DNA of 64,000 nucleotides from Streptomyces violaceoruber (GCF_033406955.1 NZ_CP137734.1:7936001-8000000); one strand, 5' to 3'; counted from the stretch's first letter, positions 10,341 to 18,393 are shown. Program-made: numbers and translations. The notes: generated from the letters alone by a model not told the origin.

Positions 10341-11179
10341 GAAGGGGCCTCCTGGTCCTGGCCCGGCCGCGGGTCCTCGTCCCAGCGGGCGAAGGAGTAC
10401 GGGATCCACGGGCCCGAGGCCTCCACCCGCACGCCCGGATGCGGCCGGCCGGCGGTGAAACGCGCCAGGGCGGCGGTGAAGTCGGCGCGCCGCGCGTCCT
10501 CCACCAGGTAGGCGACGTTGAGCAGTTGCGGGGCGCGGCGGCCCGTCAGCCGCTCGCTCTGCGGGCGGTGCCGCGTCGCGGCGACCGCGTGGGACCGCAG
10601 TGCCGCGTCGACGGCCTCCGCCTCGGCCAGCGCCCTGCCGTGCGCACCCTGCCGCTCCCGCCGCCGTGCGCTGGCCCGGCTGAGGTAGGCACGGCCACCG
10701 CTGCCCGGCCCGGCGGGGCCACCGGTGTCCGCGGGGGCCCCGGGCCCGGCCTCGGCGGCATGTACCTTCACCGCCCATTCCGTACGGTCCCGGAGACGGT
10801 CGAGCAGGGTGTCCAGCACCGGCCGCCGGGCGGCCACCGCCCGCTCCGCGGTCCGGTCGCCGCGGTACAGGGTCGCCATCGGCAGCGGCACGACGGGGCC
10901 CCGCCCGGCCGCGGCCTCGACGCCCCGGTGATGGGCGCGGGCGCAGCGCTCCAGGTCCTCGGGCCGGTTGAGACGCTCGGTCAGCGCCTCCTCGCCGAAC
11001 AGGGCGGCGGGGACGTCCTGCACGACCAGGCACAGGTCGCCCGCGCGCAGCACGCGCAGCGCGCCGCCCTCCTCGTGCCCCCTCGCCGCCGCCAGCCCGG
11101 CGGGGTCCGGCGGGGTCCGGGTGACGGCGAACGCGCACACCAGTGCGGGGGCCGCCGGTCCGGCGGCGGACGCGCTCAT
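10337..11179 (-). CDS. gvpL: Gas vesicle protein GvpL (GvpL/GvpF family)
   Basis: The 280-residue product has the GvpL/F layout: an N-terminal alpha/beta domain (ALVCAFAVTRTPPDPAG), a middle segment with VVPLPMATLYRGD, the EWAVKVHA strand, and a C-terminal domain with LLNVAYLVEDARRADFTAAL and SGPWIPYSFA. GvpF/L proteins bind GvpA during assembly. Its ATG overlaps the stop of gvpJ. Confidence 0.92.
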   Translation of the reverse strand: MSASAAGPAAPALVCAFAVTRTPPDPAGLAAARGHEEGGALRVLRAGDLCLVVQDVPAALFGEEALTERLNRPEDLERCARAHHRGVEAAAGRGPVVPLPMATLYRGDRTAERAVAARRPVLDTLLDRLRDRTEWAVKVHAAEAGPGAPADTGGPAGPGSGGRAYLSRASARRRERQGAHGRALAEAEAVDAALRSHAVAATRHRPQSERLTGRRAPQLLNVAYLVEDARRADFTAALARFTAGRPHPGVRVEASGPWIPYSFARWDEDPRPGQDQEAPS

Positions 11180-11520
11180 CGCACCGCTCCCGTCGTCTCC
11201 CCGGCCGCCCCCTCCAGGGCGTCCAGCCGCTCCCGCAGCCGCGCGTTCTCCTCGGCGAGCGCGTCCCGCGCGGCCCGGGACGACAGCGCGGGGTCGGTCT
11301 CCCACCAGTCGATGCCCGCCTTCTTCGCGGTGTCCACGGAGGCGATGAACAACCGCAGCCTGATCGTCAGCAGCTCGATGTCGAGCAGATCGATCTTGAT
11401 GTCGCCGGCGATGACGATGCCTTTGTCGAGGACGCGTTCGAGGAGGTCGGCGAGGCTCCCGGAGGGCGGCCCGTAGGGCTCGGTCTCCTCGCCCGGATAC
11501 CGGTGGTCGAGGTCGGTCAC
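11176..11520 (-). CDS. gvpJ: GvpA-family minor gas vesicle protein GvpJ
   Basis: The 114-residue protein has the GvpA core (SLADLLERVLDKGIVIAGDIKIDLLDIELLTIRLRLFIASVDTAKKAGIDWW) followed by a short coiled-coil tail (ARDALAEENARLRERLDALE). The tail and the WW motif mark it as GvpJ-type rather than the main shell protein. The start is GTG, 24 bases after gvpZ. Confidence 0.92.
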   Translation of the reverse strand: MTDLDHRYPGEETEPYGPPSGSLADLLERVLDKGIVIAGDIKIDLLDIELLTIRLRLFIASVDTAKKAGIDWWETDPALSSRAARDALAEENARLRERLDALEGAAGETTGAVR

Positions 11521-11544
11521 CGCGTACTCCCCGCGGCGGCGTCG

Positions 11545-12519
11545 TCAGCGACGCGGGCGGGCACGTTCGTCGTCCTCGTCGTCGGCCTCGTACGCGTCGT
11601 CGTTCTCGTACTCGCCGTCGTCCTCGTCCGCATACGGTTCCTCCTCCCCGTCCGGCACCTCCCCGTCCGACTCCTCCTCGTCGTACTCACCTTCCTCGTC
11701 GTCCTCGTACTCGTCCGCCGCGTCCTCGTCCTCCTCCAGCGCCTCCTCGTGGCTCTTGACGACCTCTCCGTCGCGGATCTCGCCGCGCCAGCCCTCGATC
11801 TCCTCGGCGTCCGTCATGGTCACGTGCCGCGCGAAGTGCTTCAGATCCAGCCGCAGCCGCCGGCCCTGGGCGCGCCAGAGGTTGCCGGTCTTCTCGAAGA
11901 AGCCCGCCGGGTAGTACTCGACGACCACGACGACGCGGGTCAGCCGGGGCGCCAACTCGTGGAAGGTGACGACTCCGTTGGTACTGCCCTTGGCGCCCTC
12001 GGAGGTCCAGACGATCCGCTGGTCGGGGATCTGCTCCTGGACGGTCGCCTTCCAGCTGCGGGTCGAGAAAGCGATCTTGGCGGTCCAGTCCGAGGTCGTC
12101 TCGTCGTGGGGGCTGACGCTCTGCACGCCCTTGGTGAAGTCGCTGAAGTCCTGGAGCTGCGTCCACTGGTCGTAGACGGTGCGCAGGGGGACGCCGATGT
12201 CGACGGTCTCCATGATGTGCGTCGCCTTGACGCTGCCGCCGCTCTTGGACCCACCCGATCCGCTCTTGGACCCACCCGATCCGCTCTTGGAACCGTCGGA
12301 TCCGCTCCGGGAACCACCGTTACCGGGCTCGGAACCACCGGTCCCGCCGTTGGCACCACCGCCGTCGGCCGACTCGGTCAGGCGGTCGGTCAGCGAGCCG
12401 AGCCGGTCCCCCGCCCTGCCGACGAGTCCGTGCCCCGCGGCGGACAGGTAGCCGCCCAGGGCGTCCTTGAGGTCGCCGAGGGGGGACGGTCCGCCGTCGC
12501 CCTTCCGGTCGGGGGTCAT
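11545..12519 (-). CDS. gvpZ: Gas-vesicle-cluster SRPBCC (polyketide cyclase/dehydrase-like) protein GvpZ
   Basis: The 324-residue protein has three parts. Residues 1-95 hold an amphipathic N-terminus and a Gly/Ser/Lys repeat linker encoded by 21-base tandem repeats. Residues 100-235 form a START/SRPBCC domain (VDIGVPLRTVYDQWTQLQDFSDFTKGVQSV). The last 80 or so residues are an extremely acidic Glu/Asp tail ending in RARPRR. No ligand is known to me. It follows gvpY by an ATGA overlap. The acidic tail contrasts with the Lys-rich tail of gvpY, so the two could bind each other; this is inference. Confidence 0.85.
   Translation of the reverse strand: MTPDRKGDGGPSPLGDLKDALGGYLSAAGHGLVGRAGDRLGSLTDRLTESADGGGANGGTGGSEPGNGGSRSGSDGSKSGSGGSKSGSGGSKSGGSVKATHIMETVDIGVPLRTVYDQWTQLQDFSDFTKGVQSVSPHDETTSDWTAKIAFSTRSWKATVQEQIPDQRIVWTSEGAKGSTNGVVTFHELAPRLTRVVVVVEYYPAGFFEKTGNLWRAQGRRLRLDLKHFARHVTMTDAEEIEGWRGEIRDGEVVKSHEEALEEDEDAADEYEDDEEGEYDEEESDGEVPDGEEEPYADEDDGEYENDDAYEADDEDDERARPRR
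12241..12324. repeat. 21-base tandem repeat in gvpZ linker
   Basis: Two identical 21-base units (12241-12261 and 12262-12282, starting GCTCTTGGACCCACCC) are followed by two diverged units up to 12324. They encode the repeated SKSGSGG linker of GvpZ. Because the unit is a multiple of three, copy-number changes would alter linker length without breaking the frame. Confidence 0.85.
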
Positions 12520-13067
12520 GCCCGCCCACCCCCGCGCCGGACGCCCGGACCGGCCGCCCGCTTCCCCGGCGCCGTCTTCTTGGCGGCCGTCTTCTTCGCG
12601 GCCTTCTTCGCGGGCGGCGCCGCCTTGCGCGGAGCGGCCTTCTTGGCCGTCTTCCGGGGCGGTGCCGGCGCGGGCCGCCGGTCTTCCGCCCGGTCCTCCT
12701 CGTCGAAGTAGGCGTCCTCGTCCCCGTTCTCGTCGCTGTCGTCGTCCCGGCGGTCCTCGCCGGTGAGCGCGTCGGTACGGTCGCGGAGCGTGTCCGCGAA
12801 GGTGGTGAGCCGTCGGTTCGCCGCGGCGGTGAAGGCCGCGCGTCCGGCGGTCAGCAGCTCGCCCCGGACCTGGTCGGTCAACTCCTGGAACTGCGGCGCC
12901 CGTTGCAGACTGCCCAGCCCCTGGCCGAGCACCTGGCCGGGGGAGAGGCCGACACGTCGGCCCACGAGGTAGGAGCCGACGGCGAAAGCGAGTTTGGCCT
13001 TCTTCGTGCGCCCCAGGAGATAGCCGCCCGCCACGGCAGCCGCCATGGCCGTCCTGCTGTCGTTCAT
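12516..13067 (-). CDS. gvpY: Gas-vesicle-cluster protein GvpY with histone-like Lys/Ala tail
   Basis: The first 60 residues of this 183-residue protein are a hydrophobic helical region (MAAAVAGGYLLGRTKKAKLAFAVGSYLVG), then a helical middle, an acidic patch (DDDSDENGDEDAYFDEED) and a basic Lys/Ala/Pro tail like that of bacterial histone H1-type proteins (KKAAPPAKKAAKKTAAKK). It overlaps gvpG and gvpZ by four bases. Its role is unknown; the charge layout suggests electrostatic interaction with the acidic GvpZ or with nucleic acid. Confidence 0.85.
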   Translation of the reverse strand: MNDSRTAMAAAVAGGYLLGRTKKAKLAFAVGSYLVGRRVGLSPGQVLGQGLGSLQRAPQFQELTDQVRGELLTAGRAAFTAAANRRLTTFADTLRDRTDALTGEDRRDDDSDENGDEDAYFDEEDRAEDRRPAPAPPRKTAKKAAPRKAAPPAKKAAKKTAAKKTAPGKRAAGPGVRRGGGRA

Positions 13068-13342
13068 AGGTGTCGTCTCCGCGCTTGATTCGTAGGGGTC
13101 GTAGGACCGGTGGACCCGGCCGGGCGTTCGAGGAGGGTGAGAAGGCGCTCCTCCTCCCGTTCGAAGGCGGCCTCGTCGATGGCGCCGTCGTCCAGGGCCC
13201 GGTTGAGTGCGGCCAGCCGCGCCTGTACGGCGCGTGGGTCGTGGGCCTGGCGCCTGGCCTCCTGGAGCAGGTGGTCGGCGATCCACGCGGTGCCGCGCAC
13301 CGGTGCGAGGGGCAGCAGGAGGAGACCGCTCACGATGCCCAC
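13064..13342 (-). CDS. gvpG: Gas vesicle protein GvpG
   Basis: This 92-residue protein matches the GvpG family: LLLLPLAPVRGTAWIADHLLQEA at the start and a helical Glu-rich region (DDGAIDEAAFEREEERLLTLLE). GvpG is a small assembly protein. It uses a GTG start four bases after gvpF and overlaps the gvpY start. Confidence 0.9.
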   Translation of the reverse strand: MGIVSGLLLLPLAPVRGTAWIADHLLQEARRQAHDPRAVQARLAALNRALDDGAIDEAAFEREEERLLTLLERPAGSTGPTTPTNQARRRHL

Positions 13343-13346
13343 GCCG

Positions 13347-14132
13347 TCACCGGCCGGCCGGTGCCGCGGGGCGCGGGTCGACGAAGCTGTAACAGGGCAG
13401 GGGACCGGTCACACTGAGGGCCAGCCGGTCGCCGCGGTCCCGGGCCTGTTCCGCCACCGCCTCCCTGAACCGCGGTTCGTCGGCCGAGCGGAGCAGGAAC
13501 GACGCGCTGAGCACCTGCTCGTCGTCGGTCGCGCCCTGGACGGTACGGACGGCGAGCGGGGCCAGCCGGTCGACGACCTCCCGGGCCGCGCGTCGCGCCT
13601 CGCGGCGCACACCGAGGGCGATCGCCTCGCCCAGCCGGACGTTGGCCTCGTAGTCCGGCCGGCGCCGGGTCCGCAGGGCCAGGGTCCGCAGCTTGTCGTC
13701 CCGGCGCACCAGATCGGCGAAGTGGCCGGGGACCACCGTCCCCTTGACGTTGAGTTCCACGCACCCCCGTACGCCGTCGAGCTGCGCCGTCAGGTGCGCC
13801 GCGTCCGAGCGCAGTTGGGAGTGCAGGACGTCGGTGCGCGGGCTGAGGACCGCGAACCGCATGGGCAGCACCGGTCCCTGTGCCGCCAGTTCGTCCAGGA
13901 CGGACTGGTGGGCCAGCAGGTCACGGCGCCGGGGCCGCAGCCGCGGGGGCGCGGCCGACACCGCGGCGCACAGCCCGGACTCCGTCAGCAGCCGTACCGG
14001 GGCGCCGTCGACGCCCGCGGAACGCGGGGTGCGGACTCCGGCCGGGGTGATGCCGTAGACGTACAGGGCCTGCGGTGCGGGGGCCGCCTCGGGAGCGGAT
14101 CCGGGGGCCCGGGTGGTGGCGGGCGCGGTCAT
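13347..14132 (-). CDS. gvpF: Gas vesicle protein GvpF (GvpL/GvpF family)
   Basis: The 261-residue protein shows the GvpF/L fold: LYVYGITPAGV, HQSVLDELAAQGPVLPMRFAVL, CVELNVKG, and the C-terminal LSVTGPLPCYSFVD. It is the second GvpF/L protein of the operon and the nearest to gvpA, whose stop it overlaps. GvpF is thought to present GvpA monomers during shell growth. Confidence 0.93.
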   Translation of the reverse strand: MTAPATTRAPGSAPEAAPAPQALYVYGITPAGVRTPRSAGVDGAPVRLLTESGLCAAVSAAPPRLRPRRRDLLAHQSVLDELAAQGPVLPMRFAVLSPRTDVLHSQLRSDAAHLTAQLDGVRGCVELNVKGTVVPGHFADLVRRDDKLRTLALRTRRRPDYEANVRLGEAIALGVRREARRAAREVVDRLAPLAVRTVQGATDDEQVLSASFLLRSADEPRFREAVAEQARDRGDRLALSVTGPLPCYSFVDPRPAAPAGR

Positions 14133-14641
14133 CGGTCCTCCTCCTCGGTGCGCCGGCGGGGGCGGGAACGGGGGCGGTCGTCCTCGTCGCGCGGGCGCGC
14201 GGCGGGCCGGCTGCGGGGCCGCTGCGTGCTCCTGCCGCGCTCGGCGCCCGCGCGGGGACGGTCTTCCGCCTCCTCCGGCTCGTCCTCGTGTTCGTGCTCG
14301 GGCGTGAGGACGTCGCGCACCTTGTCCGTCAGGGAGCGTGCCGTCCGCCTGGCACCGGCCCGGCCCACGGTCTTGGCCATCGGGCTGCCGAACATCTCGG
14401 GAACGGTCTTGGAGCGCACGTCGTGCTCCAGGTCCAGCCGGTTGCAGGCCTCGGCGAACCGGAGGTAGGTGTCGACGCTCGCGACCACGATGCGTGCGTC
14501 CACCTTGAGGATCTCGATGCCGACGAGGGAGACGCGCACGAAGACGTCGATCACCATGCCGCGGTCGAGGATGAGTTCGAGGACGTCGTAGAGGGTTCCG
14601 GCGCGGGGCGCGCAGACGACCTCGTCGTCGTAGGTGATCAT
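14129..14641 (-). CDS. gvpA: Gas vesicle shell protein GvpA with long charged tail
   Basis: Residues 10-65 form the GvpA core (GTLYDVLELILDRGMVIDVFVRVSLVGIEILKVDARIVVASVDTYLRFAEACNRLDL). The remaining 100 or so residues are an Arg/Glu/Pro-rich tail with no predicted fold. Classical GvpA is about 70 residues, so the tail more than doubles the protein; long tails are known in Streptomyces GvpA. It is 36 bases downstream of gvpO. Confidence 0.93.
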   Translation of the reverse strand: MITYDDEVVCAPRAGTLYDVLELILDRGMVIDVFVRVSLVGIEILKVDARIVVASVDTYLRFAEACNRLDLEHDVRSKTVPEMFGSPMAKTVGRAGARRTARSLTDKVRDVLTPEHEHEDEPEEAEDRPRAGAERGRSTQRPRSRPAARPRDEDDRPRSRPRRRTEEEDR

Positions 14642-14677
14642 GCGGTGGTCCTTCCGGGTGCGGGCCTCACGGTCCGC

Positions 14678-14995
14678 TCACTGGTCCTGGGCCCCGCGCC
14701 GGTAGCGCGCGATCCTGCGGTACTGGAGCAGGTCGCCCGCCGGGTCCAGCTCGACCTCGTAGGTGGCGAGCAGACTGGTGGTGTCGGGGATGCGCGCCAC
14801 CTCCAGCACGTCCACGTTGACGATCCAGCCGCCGTCCTCGCCCCGGCACACCGCGGAGACTCCTTCGAGGTGGTGCCGGATCAGCTCGGACAGCGCGTCG
14901 GCGGCGCGCCGGGCGGCGTCCCGGGCATCGCGCACGCCACGCTCGCGCGTGGCGGTGGAAGTGGTGCGGCGCCGTCGCTCGCCAGGTTCTGTCAT
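14678..14995 (-). CDS. gvpO: Gas vesicle protein GvpO
   Basis: The 105-residue protein has an Arg-rich N-terminus and the GvpO domain (LEGVSAVCRGEDGGWIVNVDVLEVARIPDTTSLLATYEVELDPAGDLLQYRRIARY). It is the first gene of the operon, which continues unbroken to gvpK at 9793. Homologues in haloarchaea affect transcript stability or translation of gvp genes. Confidence 0.93.
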   Translation of the reverse strand: MTEPGERRRRTTSTATRERGVRDARDAARRAADALSELIRHHLEGVSAVCRGEDGGWIVNVDVLEVARIPDTTSLLATYEVELDPAGDLLQYRRIARYRRGAQDQ

Positions 14996-15037
14996 GTGCC
15001 CACTGTGACCGTGGGACCCCGCTCCTGGCGTGCCCGG

Positions 15038-15691
15038 TTACCCCATCCGGGGCGGCTGGGGGCGCCGGCAGTGCAGGAAGAGGTGCGGCTCCGGCCGCGC
15101 GTCGGGGTGCGCCGGGGTGAACATCGACGCCTCCTGCGCCAGCACCTCCAGCCCGGCTTCCTCGGCCAGGGCGATCAGCTCCTGCGCGGGGAAGCTGGTC
15201 ACGCGCACCGGCTGCCCCATGAAGGTGGCGTCGACGCCCTCCACGTCCAGCGGCACGGTGGCCAGGACCAGATGACCCCCGGGCCTCAGCAGCCGCACCA
15301 GTCGTCGGACGAGATCCTTCTGTTCCGCCCGGTCGAGCTGGAGCAGCGAGAAGTACACGCAGACGGCGTCGAACGACTCGTCCGCCAGCGGTACGTCACG
15401 GATGTCGGCGCACCGGAACGTGGCGGCGGGCACCTGCCGTGCGGCCAGCTCCACCATGACGGGGGAGACGTCGACGCCCAGCACCTCGTGCCCGGCGCCC
15501 GCGAGGGTCTCGGCGGTGGGCCGCCCCGTGCCGCTGCCCACGTCCAGCACCCGGCTGCCCGGCGCGAGCCGTGCCAGCAGCCACTCCAGTGACCGGCGGT
15601 GCGTCTTCGACGCGGCGAACGCCTTCTCGTACTCGACGCCCAGCGCGTCGAACGCGGCGGCCGCCCGGGGGTGTTCCTGGTCGTCGGTCAC
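15038..15691 (-). CDS. Class I SAM-dependent methyltransferase
   Basis: The roughly 217-residue enzyme has the SAM-binding glycine loop VLDVGSGTGRP, acidic residue in VLGVDVSPVM, and motif II-like FDAVCVYFSLLQLDR. The substrate is unknown. I prefer the GTG at 15691, preceded by GAAGGGA at normal spacing; in-frame starts further up (15733, 15796) lack a good ribosome site. It ends 42 bases before gvpO in the same direction, and its upstream region abuts the IS element, so its promoter may have been displaced. Confidence 0.85.
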   Translation of the reverse strand: MTDDQEHPRAAAAFDALGVEYEKAFAASKTHRRSLEWLLARLAPGSRVLDVGSGTGRPTAETLAGAGHEVLGVDVSPVMVELAARQVPAATFRCADIRDVPLADESFDAVCVYFSLLQLDRAEQKDLVRRLVRLLRPGGHLVLATVPLDVEGVDATFMGQPVRVTSFPAQELIALAEEAGLEVLAQEASMFTPAHPDARPEPHLFLHCRRPQPPRMG

Positions 15692-15798
15692 GACGGTCGG
15701 TCCCTTCGGTGCGGTGAGCCGGTGCCCCGGCATCGTTCCACCGGGAGCGAGCCGCCGACAAGGGGCCCTTCGGGCGACGCGCGCCCCGCGGGACACCC

Positions 15799-15804
15799 TC
15801 TAGC
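15799..15804. repeat. Left target-site duplication TCTAGC of the IS481-type element
   Basis: TCTAGC lies directly before the left inverted repeat and is repeated exactly at 16865-16870 after the right one. It fits the NCTAGN target known for IS481. A perfect 6-base duplication implies a simple and fairly recent insertion. Confidence 0.85.
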
Positions 15805-15832
15805 TGTGTTGTCCCGGGACGTTGGTGACACG
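15805..15832 (+). repeat. Left terminal inverted repeat
   Basis: Begins TGTGTTGTCCCGGGACGTTG and pairs with the complement of 16837-16864. The outer eight bases match perfectly. Confidence 0.85.
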
Positions 15833-15912
15833 CGTGCTGGGTTCTTGAAATGGGTGAGGGCCTCCAGGTTCGGTGTGGATTGCGACATCTCCACCGAGTT
15901 CAGGAGGCCCTC

Positions 15913-16869
15913 GTGGTCCACCGTAATGCCCCGCTGACCGAGACCGGGAGACTCCGCCTGGCCCGCTGCGTCGTCGAGGACGGATGGCCCGTGCGGCGGG
16001 CGGCCGAGCGTTTCCAGGTCAGCCACACCACCGCCAGCCGCTGGGCCCGCCGCTACCGGCAGCTCGGCGTCACCGGAATGAGCGACCGCTCCAGCCGCCC
16101 GCACCACCAGCCTCGCAGGACCGCGGCCGCCGTCGAGGAGCACGTTCTCCGGCTGCGACGCGAGCACCGGATCGGGCCGCTACGACTGGCCGTCCGATGC
16201 GGCATCGCCGCCTCGACCGCCCACCGCATCCTGGTCCGGCACGGCCTGCCGCCACTGGCCGCCCTGGACCGGGCCACCGGCGAGCCCGTCCGCCGCTACG
16301 AACGCGCCCGACCCGGCGAACTGGTCCACATCGACGTCAAGAAGCTGGGCCGGATCCCCGACGGCGGCGGCCACAAGACTCTCGGTCGGGCCGAAGGCCA
16401 CCGCAGCCGGACCAACGGCGCCGGCTGGGCCTACCTGCACACCGCCCTCGACGACCACAGCCGCATCGCCTACACCGAGGACCTGCCCGACGAGACCGCC
16501 CCGACCTGCGCTGCCTTCCTCGTCCGGGCCACGGCCTACTTCGCATCCCTGGGCATCCGCATCGAACGGGTCCTGACCGACAACGCCTGGGCCTACAGCA
16601 AGAACACCTGGCGGAACACCTGCCGCGACCTGGACATCAGCCCCCGCTGGACTAGGCCCTGGCGGCCCCAGACCAACGGCAAGGTCGAACGCTTCCACCG
16701 CACCCTGCTCGACGAATGGGCCTACCAGAAGCCCTACACCTCAGACCACGAACGCAGGGAAGCGTTCACCCACTGGCTGCACTGGTACAACTACCACCGA
16801 CCCCACACCGGCATCGGCGGCCACACACCCGCCAGCCGCGGCACCAACCTCTCCGAACAACACATCTAG
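15913..16869 (+). CDS. IS481-family transposase (DDE)
   Basis: The 318-residue transposase cuts and joins the element ends. It has an N-terminal HTH (RRAAERFQVSHTTASRWARRYRQLG) and an rve integrase core with D in VHIDVKKL, D in VLTDNA and E in GKVERFHRTLLDEW, followed by the YNYHRPHTGIGGHTP motif. The GTG at 15913 is set by AGGAGG seven bases upstream; the longer frame from 15850 lies in the element's leader. The final Ile codon and the TAG stop are partly made of target DNA: the element ends at 16864 and the stop is at 16867-16869 inside the duplicated TCTAGC. Confidence 0.93.
   Translation: MVHRNAPLTETGRLRLARCVVEDGWPVRRAAERFQVSHTTASRWARRYRQLGVTGMSDRSSRPHHQPRRTAAAVEEHVLRLRREHRIGPLRLAVRCGIAASTAHRILVRHGLPPLAALDRATGEPVRRYERARPGELVHIDVKKLGRIPDGGGHKTLGRAEGHRSRTNGAGWAYLHTALDDHSRIAYTEDLPDETAPTCAAFLVRATAYFASLGIRIERVLTDNAWAYSKNTWRNTCRDLDISPRWTRPWRPQTNGKVERFHRTLLDEWAYQKPYTSDHERREAFTHWLHWYNYHRPHTGIGGHTPASRGTNLSEQHI
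16837..16864 (-). repeat. Right terminal inverted repeat
   Basis: Its complement begins TGTGTTGTTCGGAGAGGTTG, matching the left end. It lies inside the last codons of the transposase gene. Confidence 0.85.
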
Positions 16870-16870
16870 C
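16865..16870. repeat. Right target-site duplication TCTAGC
   Basis: Exact copy of 15799-15804. The palindrome CTAG inside it supplies the TAG stop of the transposase on the plus strand and the TAG stop of the SDR gene on the minus strand. Confidence 0.85.
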
Positions 16871-17663
16871 CGCCCCCGCCCCGTGCTGTTCCCGGCTCGG
16901 CTGTCCGGCGGTGTACGGCGGCCTTGACGCGGTCGGGCAGCACCTTGGCCGCCACCCCCTGGGCCTTGGTCTTCGCCGAGCCGGTGACCAGCTTCCCGCG
17001 GCCCTTCATGACGGCGTCGAACGCCTGCCGGGCGACCTGCGCCGGGTCGTCCTTGGGCATGGTGCCGACCTTGGTGTCCACCATGCCGGCCCGCCGGAAG
17101 AAGTCGGTCTCGGTCGGCCCCGGCATGAAGGAGGTGACCGTGACACCGGTGCCCGCGACCTCCTCCTGGAGGGCCTGAGCGAAGGACTGCACGAACGACT
17201 TCGACGCGTTGTAGACCGACTGGAACGAGCCCGGCATCGTCGCCGCGACCGAGGACGTGAACATGAGCCGCCCCACCCCGCGCGCCACCATGTCCCGCAG
17301 GAGGGGCTTGGCGAGCCGCACGGTGGCGGTCACGTCGAGGTCGATGACGGACTGGTCGTCCGCGAGGTCGGTGTCGACGAAGGCGCCGCCCTGCCCGACC
17401 CCGGCGTTGAGGGCCGCCACGTCCACCGCGAGTCCGGTGAGGGCGGCGATCAGGTGGTCCACGCCGTCGGGGTGCCTGAGGTCCGCGCGCACGGCCCGCA
17501 CCCGGACGCCCGTCTCCCGCAGTCGCCGGGCGGCGTGCTCCAGCCGTTCGTCCTCGGCGTTGACCACGAGGTCGTAGCCGTGCTCGGCGAACAGGGCGGC
17601 CAGCTCGTACCCGATTCCGCTGGACGCCCCGGTGACCAGGGCGAGCGGCCTGCTGCCGTCCAT
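16866..17663 (-). CDS. Short-chain dehydrogenase/reductase (SDR)
   Basis: The 265-residue oxidoreductase has the classical SDR motifs: TGASSGIGYELA for cofactor, NAGVGQGG (NAG), the catalytic Ser in FTSSVAATMPG and YNASK (YxxxK). The substrate is unknown. The ATG at 17663 follows GGAGGAACC; upstream frame to 17786 is not needed. Its stop codon TAG lies exactly in the target sequence of the IS element, so the coding sequence survived the insertion intact. Confidence 0.92.
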   Translation of the reverse strand: MDGSRPLALVTGASSGIGYELAALFAEHGYDLVVNAEDERLEHAARRLRETGVRVRAVRADLRHPDGVDHLIAALTGLAVDVAALNAGVGQGGAFVDTDLADDQSVIDLDVTATVRLAKPLLRDMVARGVGRLMFTSSVAATMPGSFQSVYNASKSFVQSFAQALQEEVAGTGVTVTSFMPGPTETDFFRRAGMVDTKVGTMPKDDPAQVARQAFDAVMKGRGKLVTGSAKTKAQGVAAKVLPDRVKAAVHRRTAEPGTARGGGG

Positions 17664-17763
17664 GGTTCCTCCGTCCTCGGCGCACCCGCGCCGCCCCCTG
17701 AGGACCGCCGGGTGCCCCGATCCGGGCCGTCGCACCCGCACGGTCCACCACGGGGCGGACCGC

Positions 17764-18348
17764 TCACCGCGGACGGGCCCCGGCAAGGGCCAGGTCCACC
17801 AGCCCCCGTACGAGCGCGTCGTCCAACGGCGCCCCGCTGAGCAGCACCCGCACGAACAGCGGACCGCTGACCGCCTCGACCAGCAGCCCGGCGTCCGTGT
17901 CCGCGGCCAGCTCGCCGCGCCCGACGCCCCGCCGCACCATCACCACGGCGCGGTCGAGACGCTCGCTCCAGTAGGGGCCGCGCCGGTCCTCCAGGGTGTC
18001 GTCGTGCTCGACGCTCAGCCGCAGCAGCGCCCGGCCCTGCGGGGTGCCCAGCAGGCGGGCCAGGGCGGAGAAGAACGCCAGCAGGTCGTCCCGGACCCGC
18101 CCGGTGTCCGGGACCGGCAGCGCGGCGTCCAGCTCGGTCGTCAGCGCGTCCAGGATCAGGTTCTCCCGCGTGCCCCACCGCCGGTACACGGAGGTCTCGT
18201 GCACCCCGGCCGCGCGCGCCACGGCGCCGACCGTCGCGCCCGCCAGGCCCTGGCTCGACAGCAGCTCCACCGTGGCCGCCAGTACGGCCTGCCGCATGCG
18301 CTCCCCACGGCGGCGCAGGGGCGGGGCGGGGGGTTCCGGTGAGCTCAT
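17764..18348 (-). CDS. TetR-family repressor
   Basis: The 194-residue protein has a TetR HTH (AVLAATVELLSSQGLAGATVGAVARAAGVHETSVYRRWGTRENLI) and a C-terminal ligand domain of the TetR_C type. It is divergent from the zinc alcohol dehydrogenase gene. Two 16-base palindromes of related sequence fill the shared promoter region, so it very likely represses both itself and the dehydrogenase. Confidence 0.92.
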   Translation of the reverse strand: MSSPEPPAPPLRRRGERMRQAVLAATVELLSSQGLAGATVGAVARAAGVHETSVYRRWGTRENLILDALTTELDAALPVPDTGRVRDDLLAFFSALARLLGTPQGRALLRLSVEHDDTLEDRRGPYWSERLDRAVVMVRRGVGRGELAADTDAGLLVEAVSGPLFVRVLLSGAPLDDALVRGLVDLALAGARPR

Positions 18349-18359
18349 CGGAACAGCGT

Positions 18360-18379
18360 AATGCAAGTGGGCTTGCATT
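18360..18379. promoter_or_regulatory. TetR operator 1
   Basis: AATGCAAG and CTTGCATT form a perfect 8-base inverted repeat around TGGG. It starts 12 bases upstream of the tetR start codon. Confidence 0.7.
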
Positions 18380-18393
18380 GGGTGTACGGTTAA

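Larger units (their letters stand above)
15805..16864 (+). mobile_element. Complete IS481-family insertion sequence, 1,060 bp
   Basis: The element is bounded by imperfect terminal inverted repeats of about 28 bases (15805-15832 and 16837-16864; about 22 of 28 positions agree, beginning TGTGTTGT and sharing GTTGGTG). It is flanked by TCTAGC on both sides and carries one transposase gene with intact DDE residues. It sits between the methyltransferase promoter region and the 3' end of the SDR gene. Confidence 0.92.

Noticed and set aside
12241..12324. CRISPR-like repeats
   Set aside because: The units are contiguous without spacers and encode a Gly/Ser/Lys linker in frame.
15850..15912. Extended start of the IS481 transposase at 15850
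   Set aside because: The region is the element's leader; the AGGAGG before GTG 15913 and the HTH position fit the shorter product.
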